NCBI GenBank assembly: GCA_030374735.1
Contig: JASCIV010000855.1
Coordinates: 1 to 11,193 of the forward strand
Direction: 5' to 3'
DNA: 11,193 nt
Source: Gracilaria caudata
Taxonomy: Eukaryota > Rhodophyta > Florideophyceae > Gracilariales > Gracilariaceae
The translations under genes were made by a program, and so were the position numbers. A model generated the notes under the pieces. That model had not been told where the DNA came from and searched no databases. It was given only the letters and a program-made list of their open reading frames with translations. This document shows positions 1-7,392 of the stretch, one piece after another (the first letter of the stretch is position 1; every line of letters begins with the position of its first letter).

Positions 1-1569
1 ATGCTCTTCGTGCCTGTTTCTTGAAACAAGGAGAGATTATCCCAGTATTATGTCAAGTGGAAATGGCTGTTTCTGGGAACTCTGTTGGTTCGGCAGTCGA
101 AGAACTTCTCGAGGAGCTCTCAAGAGATTCTTCTCTTAAGGAAAGCATTGATAAGGAACGATAGTCAATTAAAAACGCGAGAAGAGAGGCATCCCGCTTA
201 TCGAGGATGTCTATTTTGAGAGAAACGGGTCTCAGTTTAATTTCCGCCCCGCAAGACGCTGAAGTTGACACACCTACTACAAATGCCAAAGACTCGAATG
301 GAAGCTCTGAAATTTCATTCTTAAAGCTTGTGGAAGACCTCCCACATGAAAATGGACCATCATGTGTGGTATGTGGAGATGGTTTTCAGTGTCGGCTGGA
401 AGAAGCCTTAGGATTTTATGTGCACTGCAGAAGAGTATCATTAGATTATTTGTCTGGTTCAGAAGATGGGTCGAGGGCATCAAAAAGTACTGAGAAGGCC
501 GGAAAATGTTCACCAAGAAACTAGACTAAACTGGGATGTGTGGGCAAACGGAAATGCTAGGGCTAACTCAAGTAGTGGATCAAAAACAAGCGGCTCATCT
601 TGTTTTACAACCGTCACCCACATTAAAGCTATTCATATTACTTGCCACAAGGAAGCAGCGCGGATGGACCGAAGCTCTGGTCGAGATGAATGGGATGGTG
701 CATCGCTTAGAAATTTTCAGACTTTGTGCAAAAATATGTTCCCAGTGAGGCCACCAGGTAGTTTGAAAACGGAAAACGATGGAGAGCAAGCGGGAACTAT
801 CAAAACGGCGAGGTTGAGCTTTTCCGCGGCAGCTGAAGGGTTTTTCAAGAAGTTGTCTTCTCTTGGTCGTGTCAGTGTTCCACAATCAAAGTCATTGCTC
901 TATGATCTTGCCCGAAGCTTTCTTCGCTTTGCAGGTGGAAGAAGTGCTGTGTTTTCTGAGTAATCTCAGGGTGGAGGAGCAAATTCCAATTCTAGCTTCA
1001 TCCCACATATTGTTCAAATGGCCATACATATGATTGAAGTATCTGCTCCCGGCCGAAAAGCCGATCTCTTTGTGGGGAATTCAACTTTGCAAATGATGAA
1101 AGAGGCCTTGTCAAAGTATCTAGGAGAAGATGAGCAAGGGGACCAAACCTATTATATGGCATCATCACTAATCTTACATGACATCGATCAATGGAACAAT
1201 GCAGGAGTTGAATTTCTCCGACGATGTATCCGAGAATGTGCTCTTCCTAGACCGGTTTGGTTTAGATTCTTTGCCTTCGCTGATCTCTTGAACCGAGTCA
1301 TGAACAGGAACATTCGACGCGAGCAGAACCAAGACAGGCTGGACACTCGGCGCAAACACATTGGTTTAGATGAAACATTTGCACAGTGCTGTAGGGACAT
1401 GATAAATGAACGTTGGGAGAGCTAAGTTCGGGAGATCACAAACGGTACTCAGTTTTTGGACGCAGTGGGGCAGAATATTGAGTATGGTAAGGAAGAAATG
1501 GATTTTGAAAAGGGTTTCCTTGAAGGTGTATCCGAGGTTGTGTCTAAATTAGATGCAAAACCGTCGTAA
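1..1569 (+). pseudogene. UBR4 (BIG): C-terminal fragment of UBR4/BIG-type E3 ubiquitin ligase (hemiRING module), disrupted
   Basis: UBR4/BIG proteins are giant N-degron E3 ligases; their C-terminal hemiRING zinc module with its helical flanks recruits the E2. Here the reading starts upstream of the window (frame from base 3). A helical basic stretch with ELLEELSRDSSLKESIDKER precedes the zinc module. Cys codons sit at 363 and 372 (CVVCGDGF), then after a frame change come His at 619 and 634 and Cys-His at 643-648 (THIKAIHITCH), followed by EWDGASLRNF. Further on, LRFAG, GGGANSNSSFIPHIVQMAIH, FLRRCI and QFLDAVG follow the order remembered for human UBR4 and plant BIG. Breaks: TAG at 162-164, a shift from frame 3 to frame 1 between about 445 and 524 (a small intron is possible), TAA at 961-963 and TAA at 1423-1425. 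The natural end is probably the TAA at 1567-1569. The family call rests on remembered homologues and the pseudogene status on these breaks. Confidence 0.83.
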
Positions 1570-2184
1570 GGACGCAGAAGAATTGCGAGCTAGCCTTTGT
1601 TTACTTCTGTACTTGTACAGCATGTGTTCCAAAGAGAGGGAGACGTGCAGCTGGATAGCATGCCGTGATTATCAACAGGAGGGTGCAAGTGCCAAGAACA
1701 CGAGACGAGCATTTGTGGCTGGGGTTTCCGTCGTTGTGCCTGGAATAGGTTTTGGATGTGTTTATTGAGTATTGTGTCTCAACCTGATGTGGAGATTGTA
1801 AGAAAGGCAGAAGAGCGCGTATCTGGGGTTGAAAAGTTAGTGAACTATCGGAGTTAGACAGTTTTCTGAATAACTGTATGATATGAGTGTCAATGTGTAT
1901 AAGAAATGCTTTTGTCAACAACCTCTTCGTGTCGTGCGCTTCAAAATCCTTGAAGTCAAGAATGGAAAGCTTTTGCGAGAAGTAAAGAAAGCGCATCCTG
2001 TCTGGCGATACAACCTTGCAATGAGAAGGGACTCGCGCTCATCACTACCATACAGCCCAATACCATACACTTGTGTTAGACGACGAGCCCGCATGATTCT
2101 GCGGGTGAGCAATGGAAGTCAGCTTAGACGCTTTGCGGTGGACGTGGGCACGTGCATAGCGGATGTACAGCACGCGTAAATGTA
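1570..2184. other. Intergenic stretch with no recognised gene
   Basis: This 615 bp lies between the end of the UBR4-like fragment and the end of the convergent zinc-finger pseudogene. Open frames exist on both strands (1883-2179 on plus, 1601-1996 on minus), but neither protein shows a motif, a biased composition or a neighbour relation that I recognise. No RNA gene, poly-A tail or clear terminal repeat was seen after the UBR4-like stop, so there is no sign that the fragment is a processed retrocopy. Confidence 0.5.
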
Positions 2185-3049
2185 TCATTTCTGCTCTTGA
2201 TGTGTAGGCGACGACGCATTAGCCTTGGCATTTGAGGTGGTGCTTCCATCAACTGTCTGCGGGGGACCAGACCCCGTCGACACCAGATTCATCACGCCCA
2301 GGTGCGGAAGCTCCATCTGATCGAACGACGCGTCACATTAGTCACACTTGAACATGCATGGCGTGGCTGGATGCACGTTGTTCAGGTGTGGCCACAGTGT
2401 ATTCTCGGGGCGTACAGCCCGCCACAACGCGTATACGCATACGGCTTGAGCTCCTGGTGTGCATGACGGAAGTGTCGCACAAGAGTGTCCAGATCGGCGA
2501 CCTATTTTTGGCATACCAGGCAGCTGAGACGAAACTGGCGTTCCACAATCGAGCTCGTGGAGATCCGCGAGCGCTTTGAAGCGCGCGAGTTAGCGTCGGC
2601 ACTCGAAGAATTGGGTCGCTTCTTCAACTCAGAAGAGGCGTCAGAAGCCGCACGCCGGCGCTTTGACACAATAAATTCAATAGGCACATCGTGTATCTCA
2701 GACTCTTCGACCTGCAATGACTTGATTGCAGGTCGACCTTCCTTCGATTGCTGTACCTCCTCCTCCGTCTCGTGCATGACAGCGATGGTGAGCAGCTCCT
2801 CGTCCGTCATGTTCACGTCCTGCGCGTTGTGTGCCGCGGCAGCGCGAAGAGTTTCCAGCGACCTCTTCCGCTTCAGCGAGCGGGATCGATGCTCGGTCAA
2901 TTGCGCAGAGGCATCTGACGAGGCAGGGGGAGGGAGGGGGGAGGGTGTGGCGGTGAGGAGAACAAAGAGGCGGGGAGCGCGAGCTCCGTGGCGATGGCAC
3001 GCTGTAGGTGCGGCGGGGCCGGCAGCTGTGGCGGCATGTTGATCGACAT
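2185..3049 (-). pseudogene. Decayed C2H2 (TFIIIA-type) zinc-finger protein gene
   Basis: C2H2 proteins are usually nuclear DNA- or RNA-binding regulators. The likely start is ATG at 3047-3049 (MSINMPPQLPAP). A Pro-rich N-terminus passes into a segment with basic, NLS-like runs (SLKRKRS, SKRRRAA, SKRSR) and an acidic stretch (TDEELL), after a frame change near the G-rich run at 2926-2945. Finger 1 (2457-2522) is C-x2-C-x12-H-x4-H, with TAG at 2502-2504 inside it. Finger 2 (2371-2435) keeps that spacing if one base is missing near 2404; its first Cys reads Tyr. The residues between the fingers (ELKPYAYTRC) resemble a KPY/F linker. Finger 3 (about 2287-2346) has C-x2-C with TAA at 2338-2340 between the cysteines, then shortened spacing and Asn where the last His is expected. 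A Ser/Thr/Ala-rich tail ends at TGA 2185-2187. The fingers are seen directly; the N-terminal extent is inferred. Confidence 0.68.
2926..2945 (+). repeat. G-rich run with four G-tracts (possible G-quadruplex)
   Basis: Four tracts of 5, 3, 6 and 3 guanines are separated by single adenines. This fits the G3+N1-7 pattern of a potential quadruplex on the plus strand. It lies inside the minus-strand zinc-finger pseudogene as a proline-coding C-run, just where the reading changes from the frame starting at 3049 to the downstream frame. Slippage in this run is therefore the likely cause of that frame change. Confidence 0.6.
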
Positions 3050-3600
3050 AATGTGGGAATCTCAAGCCGGCGGGGTTGGAAGTATGGAGTGGTGGTAGAG
3101 AACGGTATTGCCGATGAGAGACTACATGGCGGCATTTGCCGGTTGCCTCAGCTGGAACGGAATGGCGGGCGGCAGCAGCGAACTGAATGACAGGAATGCG
3201 GGAGCGCGTGGAGAAAATGCACCGAGAGCGCGTATGGAGTGCGACGGGCGTACACCGGAAGCGCGGCAATAGTGGGCCGAGAGCGTGGCGAAACAAGGGC
3301 CACAGTACGCCCGCGTTGGGTGAGAGCGCGGTGGGCGCGTGAGGGTATACGCTTGACATCAAAGAGCTCGAGGCCAAGGAACGCTTGGACAGGCATTGTA
3401 TACTTTGGAGCATACCGTGGCTATATGAAGGCCATTGAGAAACTGCTGGCCTCCATCCGTACATGTTAAGTGCCAACAAAATAAATTACAAAAATCACGC
3501 CCTGCAATAAGGCTTGCCCCCCGCCCATTATCTGGCACTCCCAGTCAAATTTCGGACACGTTTCGGCGCTTTGCAGTGCCAACCTGGCCCATAATCAATG
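3050..3600. other. Spacer upstream of the zinc-finger pseudogene
   Basis: A minus-strand frame stays open from 3479 into the zinc-finger region, but its upstream part shows no motif and differs in frame from the more convincing start at 3049. The span is GC-rich up to about 3350. It should contain the 5' flank of the zinc-finger gene, but I see no clear TATA box or other defined promoter element. An AATAAA-like string occurs near 3478 on the plus strand with no recognised gene before it. Confidence 0.4.
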
Positions 3601-4998
3601 TTAATAGGGGGCAGAAGAAGTCGGACGTATACGTCGGGCACGGTGGGAGTGTCCTCGACTAGTTAGACACTCCATTGCGTCGCGATTCGTGTGTTCCTTG
3701 GTTTCTTTTGGCTTCCTTGTGGTCCTGGTTTTGAAATATAAGACGACCGCCACGTCTTTTGCGCGTGACGATGAGAGATTGCGCACGGCAATTTGCTTCT
3801 TACTAGCCAAGATAAGTTTGTTGGCAATGTCGGGGTTGATGTCGTCGCAGGTGGTCTGATTACTTGGCCTTGTTTCCATTACCCGCTCAATGTAACGCCA
3901 TGCGTCTCCTCTATCGTCCTCGCCTGTGTACACTACCCGCTCGACGTGCATTATCGCGAACAATCTCCTCAACATGACTTCCAAGGACGGGAGCCGTTCC
4001 AGCGACTCGCGAGGTGACGTTCGCATGATAATATCGAGGTGGATTGCGCGGGCAAGTGTTAGGGCTTCTCCCACGACCTGAATGGGAACGCCATCAGGTG
4101 AAAGCTTCCAGGCCTGAAAGCACTGAGCGACATGCGTGGGAATGTCGGTTCCGGCTGTTATCATGCTGGAGACGATTCTGCCGCCTAGCAGCTCGTCTAC
4201 AGCTAAACTTGCTGTCGCGGGCTTGATGCCGGGGTAGCTCTGCAGCGTACTTTCCTCCCGAGACTCGGCCCCAAATGTGTATCCTTTGGGCCGAACCACT
4301 GAAGTGCGCAGCGTTTGCTTCTTTTTTGGCCTTTCGACGTCCGAAGAGCACGAAACGTTTCGTGGGCGACTCGTGTGAACGGGCGAAGGTGGAGGAATGT
4401 CTCGAACCAAGCGGGGTGCTGGTGTGGTCTTATTAGAGGGCGGTTCATCATGCGCGCGGCTATTTTCGTGACGGGAGGGCAAGGTGCTCTTGAGTATGTC
4501 GAGTTTCCAATTTATGACTAAGCCTGGGAGCTCGTCTCCGGCGCAGCTGTCGAGGTTTCGTGGAAAGAGTTGTGGGTCGGCTCTCAGACTGGCGCACATA
4601 AGACTGCGCAGTTTCCCGCGGTTCTGCGTGGCCAGCTGCTTCAGACCTTGGTAATCTAAATCCATGAGCTCCTCCAAACGCTGCACGTCTGTTTCTTGCC
4701 TGTCTGGGGCGGGTCTCTGTTCCCGTATGTTCAGCACTTCAGCGTGAAGCCTGCTTTGCGTGGGATCTGGTCCCAAATCTGAGCGCAACTCCGGCGGTAC
4801 GCTGTCGATGATGGCTTTCAGGTGCTCTGCAGAAAGCAAGCACACCTCAAATATCGGCATTAACTCGAGGGACTCGAGAGTGGGAGCAGCTCCTTGGGCT
4901 TGCCCCGATAGATCGTTTGCGCCCGGCTCATTATGGGCCCCTGTCAGATCTATAGCCTGCTGAGGCGCTGATTGCTCTGCCTCGTGAGGGGGCTCCAT
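3601..4998 (-). CDS. Uncharacterised 465-residue protein, possibly element-associated
   Basis: I do not recognise this protein. It runs uninterrupted from ATG (4996-4998) to TAA (3601-3603), unlike every other coding remnant here. Residues 1-40 are polar and probably disordered. Residues 41-165 look helical, with leucine-rich runs around 105-140 (RLEELMDLDYQGLKQLA). Residues 170-240 form a Pro/Ser/Arg-rich linker with a basic RPKKK at 223-227 that could be a nuclear signal. Residues 262-420 form a second, probably helical region (VMLRRLFAIMHVERVVYTGE). The tail is strongly basic. There is no signal peptide, membrane segment, zinc knuckle or recognised catalytic motif. It lies 280 bp downstream of, and on the same strand as, the tyrosine recombinase. 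A two-domain layout with a linker could suit an element structural or DNA-binding protein, but that is a guess; a host gene is equally possible. Confidence 0.55.
   Translation of the reverse strand: MEPPHEAEQSAPQQAIDLTGAHNEPGANDLSGQAQGAAPTLESLELMPIFEVCLLSAEHLKAIIDSVPPELRSDLGPDPTQSRLHAEVLNIREQRPAPDRQETDVQRLEELMDLDYQGLKQLATQNRGKLRSLMCASLRADPQLFPRNLDSCAGDELPGLVINWKLDILKSTLPSRHENSRAHDEPPSNKTTPAPRLVRDIPPPSPVHTSRPRNVSCSSDVERPKKKQTLRTSVVRPKGYTFGAESREESTLQSYPGIKPATASLAVDELLGGRIVSSMITAGTDIPTHVAQCFQAWKLSPDGVPIQVVGEALTLARAIHLDIIMRTSPRESLERLPSLEVMLRRLFAIMHVERVVYTGEDDRGDAWRYIERVMETRPSNQTTCDDINPDIANKLILASKKQIAVRNLSSSRAKDVAVVLYFKTRTTRKPKETKEHTNRDAMECLTSRGHSHRARRIRPTSSAPY
3646..3673. repeat. Short perfect inverted repeat (8-bp arms, 12-base loop)
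   Basis: GGAGTGTC at 3646-3653 is matched by its reverse complement GACACTCC at 3666-3673. It falls within the last 25 codons of the 465-residue ORF, near a separate 12-bp perfect palindrome, GACGTATACGTC, at 3624-3635. Function is unknown; both could be chance or could mark an element boundary or an RNA 3'-end structure. Confidence 0.4.
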
Positions 4999-5278
4999 AC
5001 TGGCAGGAGGCGTATTTTGTGGGAGAGGAAGGAAGAACAGTGAGAGGATTCGGGTGGCTCACAGCTATGCACTGAGAGCGAAGTATTCTAGCGTGGAGAA
5101 AGCTTCTGTTTCAAATCTAACTCGAACAACGGCATTCACGTTGTTTAAGAACATCTAGGGAGAGGTCGTGCGAGGCTTTTGACTCGGAGTATACCTTTGT
5201 GAATAACAGGCACAATGGCTTGCCCCGGTGTAACGGTCAAAAAGTCCATGAGCAACTTCTAACGGCTTCAAAGCCGAA
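4999..5278. other. Short intergenic gap between recombinase and orphan ORF
   Basis: These 280 bp separate the TAA of the tyrosine recombinase frame from the ATG of the 465-residue ORF on the minus strand. It must hold any promoter of the orphan ORF if that gene is expressed on its own. I see no clear TATA box, repeat or RNA gene. Confidence 0.45.
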
Positions 5279-6375
5279 TTATGCCCTTCTGTTCGCCTGG
5301 GCCGTTCCGGAGAACATGCCGACCCTCATTAGCGAATTTCGCATGAACTTCTCCGCCTCGTTGATTCTGGCTCCCTGATCTCTAACGTTAATTTGCAACA
5401 GCCACGCTCGTCCATTTGTAACGTACCTCTTTAGCGATGAGAGGGATTCCCATCGTCCAGTGACCGCAATCTGCTCGATGAAAGTTTCGTGAACGAACGC
5501 GTCCGTAGCTGCTCCAATTCGGGCGGAATAGGTGGTGAAGGGGCATCTGAGATTCCAAAGTGGTCGGATGGTTTCTTGATGGCTTTCAGATAAGCAGAGT
5601 ATGTGAAATTGCCCGCAATGGTCTCCTTGTCGGCTCTGGCTGCGTACGACATGCGCAACATCGCCACTGCGCTTTTGTTCCTGATGGGCACGAATTGAAG
5701 TGGACCTGTTTTGGCCAGCCGTATGTTGACTGCTTCCAGGTCTGGACGGTAACTTGAAATGCGAATGTCACCGGGAAGAGCGATATCCTTCCATTTAAGC
5801 GACAGCGCTTCGTTTATTCGCAGGTATCCGCCGTATGAGACCAATAGGACAGTTGCCATATCAAATGAGTAATCTTTAGAAGGCTTCCAAGCGAAGGCGA
5901 GACACAGCTTTTCTGACAAAGGCGCGGCTGATTTTGGTGGCACAGTCTTCGTCCATCCTTCCAAACATTTTTGCGCCTGAGATAGGTGGTCCCGCAACTT
6001 CGGAAAAGCGATTGTAATCATGGAAAGGAGGTACGCCATTTCCTGGCGCTGTCCTGGTCAGCTATTTAGCTCATACCGATCCTGAACGTATTTGAAAGGA
6101 GCCGATTCCAGAGAGATGTAGAACAGATTATTGTTGCGAATCCATTGCTGGAAAGAAGCCAGAGCTGCCGCATACAACTCACGCGTTTTTGGTTGGATGC
6201 GCGCTGCAAGCAGAGGATTTGTTGTGAAGAAGGACGTTATGGGGAGGCTGAGTACTGCAGTGAGATTTGAGAGAGGCGTTTTGCGTTTGCTCTGGTTACG
6301 TTTCATGTTAACCCGAAGGCGTTCGCAATGTTTACGTATAAGTTGTTTTGCCTCTTTGTCTCCTCTTCGTGCCAT
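5279..6375 (-). pseudogene. Crypton/DIRS-type tyrosine recombinase, disrupted
   Basis: Tyrosine recombinases cut and rejoin DNA through a Tyr nucleophile to move an element. The first good start is ATG at 6373-6375 (MARRGDKEAKQLIRKHCERL). A SAM-like core-binding domain follows (KTRELYAAALASFQQWIRNN), interrupted by TGA at 6058-6060 and continuing as LLSMITIAFPKLRDHLSQAQ. In the catalytic domain, the first Arg is at 5818-5820 (GGYLRINEALSLKWKDI) and the beta-hairpin Lys at 5710-5712 (LAKTGPLQFVPI). After a one-base change in the G-run at 5540-5543 come YSARIGAATDAF (the HxxR box with His read as Tyr at 5528-5530), GRWES (Trp at 5450-5452) and the nucleophile in KRYV (Tyr at 5423-5425). The frame then runs to TAA at 5279-5281, about 366 codons. 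The domain order is certain. Assignment to Crypton rather than a DIRS-derived enzyme is open: no reverse transcriptase lies next to it. Confidence 0.85.
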
Positions 6376-7392
6376 GCTTTCTGACGAGCAGCGAGGCACC
6401 GAGCCTTCTCCGATGCGGTGACTGAGATCGCGCGACGGCGCAGCAAACCTTCGAAGGGTGAGTCGTCGCTCTGTCAGCGCGTTCCCGTGCGTCGTCGCGC
6501 TTGGGTGATCGGCTTGCGTCAAAAAGCGTCCTACACTGTGCGTCAAATAAAACCTCTTTTCGTCCCTCAAAATCCCATTGTAATCATCAATACGCAAATG
6601 CAGATATTTTCAACCTGCTTGAATGACGCAAATGTTTTGCCACAAATCACCAAGTACGGCATCACTGGCATCTTTACAATCGTGCACACGACATTTCTGT
6701 AAATAAAGTGTTTGGAGCTTCGATGTATCATACATTTTTAGTAAAAAAAGAGAAGATAAATGTGAAAAGAAGGGGAGAATGCTTCAAAAGTGTTTGCGCA
6801 GAAGTTGGGGTAAGAGAAAAAAAAAGTGTTCACAAATGTACTAAAGAAGCTCTGATTACAAGGAAAAAAATTAAAGAGCGAGAAGTAAGGCAGCAACATG
6901 TTTACTACGTCGTTCCTTAGTTTCGACTATTCGTTGGTCATGAATACAGTACATACTTATACATCTTTGTAAAAAATGTCCTGATTTATTTGACCTGCCT
7001 TTCAAAAAGCGCCTGTTGGAGGATGAAATCTCGGTAATGGTTCTTGAAAGCTCGACAAATACGATAAAAAAGGTAAGAAACATCTCAATTTATTGGAAAA
7101 TTGAATAAAGTTGTTCATGTGTAGTACGAATCGGAACCATTATGATTACGTAATTTTTCGTCATCTTGAACAGGTGCCGTTTCGCATTCCGGAGGATAGG
7201 AGCAATGCTTCTGCTCACTGCCAAGTTTTGTGAACCTTCTTGTGAGCCACGTGTGGCGCACGCCGCACCACACGTGGGTGTGAGCTCACTTAATCGGCTC
7301 CCGTCGTCGTGGGTGCGACGTCGTGGAAGGAGGTAGCCACAAAAGAAAAAACAGAGAGGGGTGGCTGGCCCCGTTGTTGAAGTGCATCTTTC
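6376..7392. other. Spacer, AT-rich in the middle, between recombinase and Gypsy gag
   Basis: The recombinase frame stays open upstream to 6597 without motifs, so 6376-6597 may be a 5' leader. From about 6600 to 7130 the DNA is clearly AT-rich with A-runs and no supported gene. AATAAA strings lie at 6702-6707 and 7104-7109 (plus), without a recognised gene to serve. From 7160 to 7392 the base composition rises again; this should contain the Gypsy 5' LTR or leader, but with no second LTR in the window its borders cannot be set. No convincing primer-binding site was found. Confidence 0.5.
7242..7289. promoter_or_regulatory. Inverted pair of G-box/E-box sites
   Basis: CCACGTGTGG at 7247-7256 and its exact reverse complement CCACACGTGG at 7268-7277 flank an 11-base spacer. 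GTGAGC (7242-7247) and GCTCAC (7284-7289) extend the symmetry with a small bulge. Each arm holds a CACGTG core, the binding site of bZIP and bHLH regulators in plants and other eukaryotes. It lies about 100-150 bp upstream of gag, where the promoter or LTR of the retrotransposon would be expected. A role in driving the element is inferred. Confidence 0.45.

Noticed and set aside
1601..1996. 131-codon minus-strand ORF as a gene
   Set aside because: No recognised motif; overlapping ORFs of similar size occur throughout this non-coding stretch.
1883..2179. 98-codon plus-strand ORF as a gene
   Set aside because: No motif, no coding-like composition that I could see, and its length is within chance expectation here.
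2698..3135. 145-codon minus-strand ORF as a Pro/Ser-rich protein
   Set aside because: It is a shadow frame of the zinc-finger pseudogene; the convincing segments (basic runs, fingers) lie in the other two frames.
3601..6375. DIRS or Ngaro retrotransposon made of recombinase plus orphan ORF as gag
   Set aside because: No reverse transcriptase is found near them; the only one in the window belongs to the Gypsy element on the other strand, and the orphan lies downstream of the recombinase, not upstream.
6708..6920. 70-codon Lys-rich plus-strand ORF
   Set aside because: It follows from the A-rich DNA; the protein has only low-complexity Lys/Glu content.
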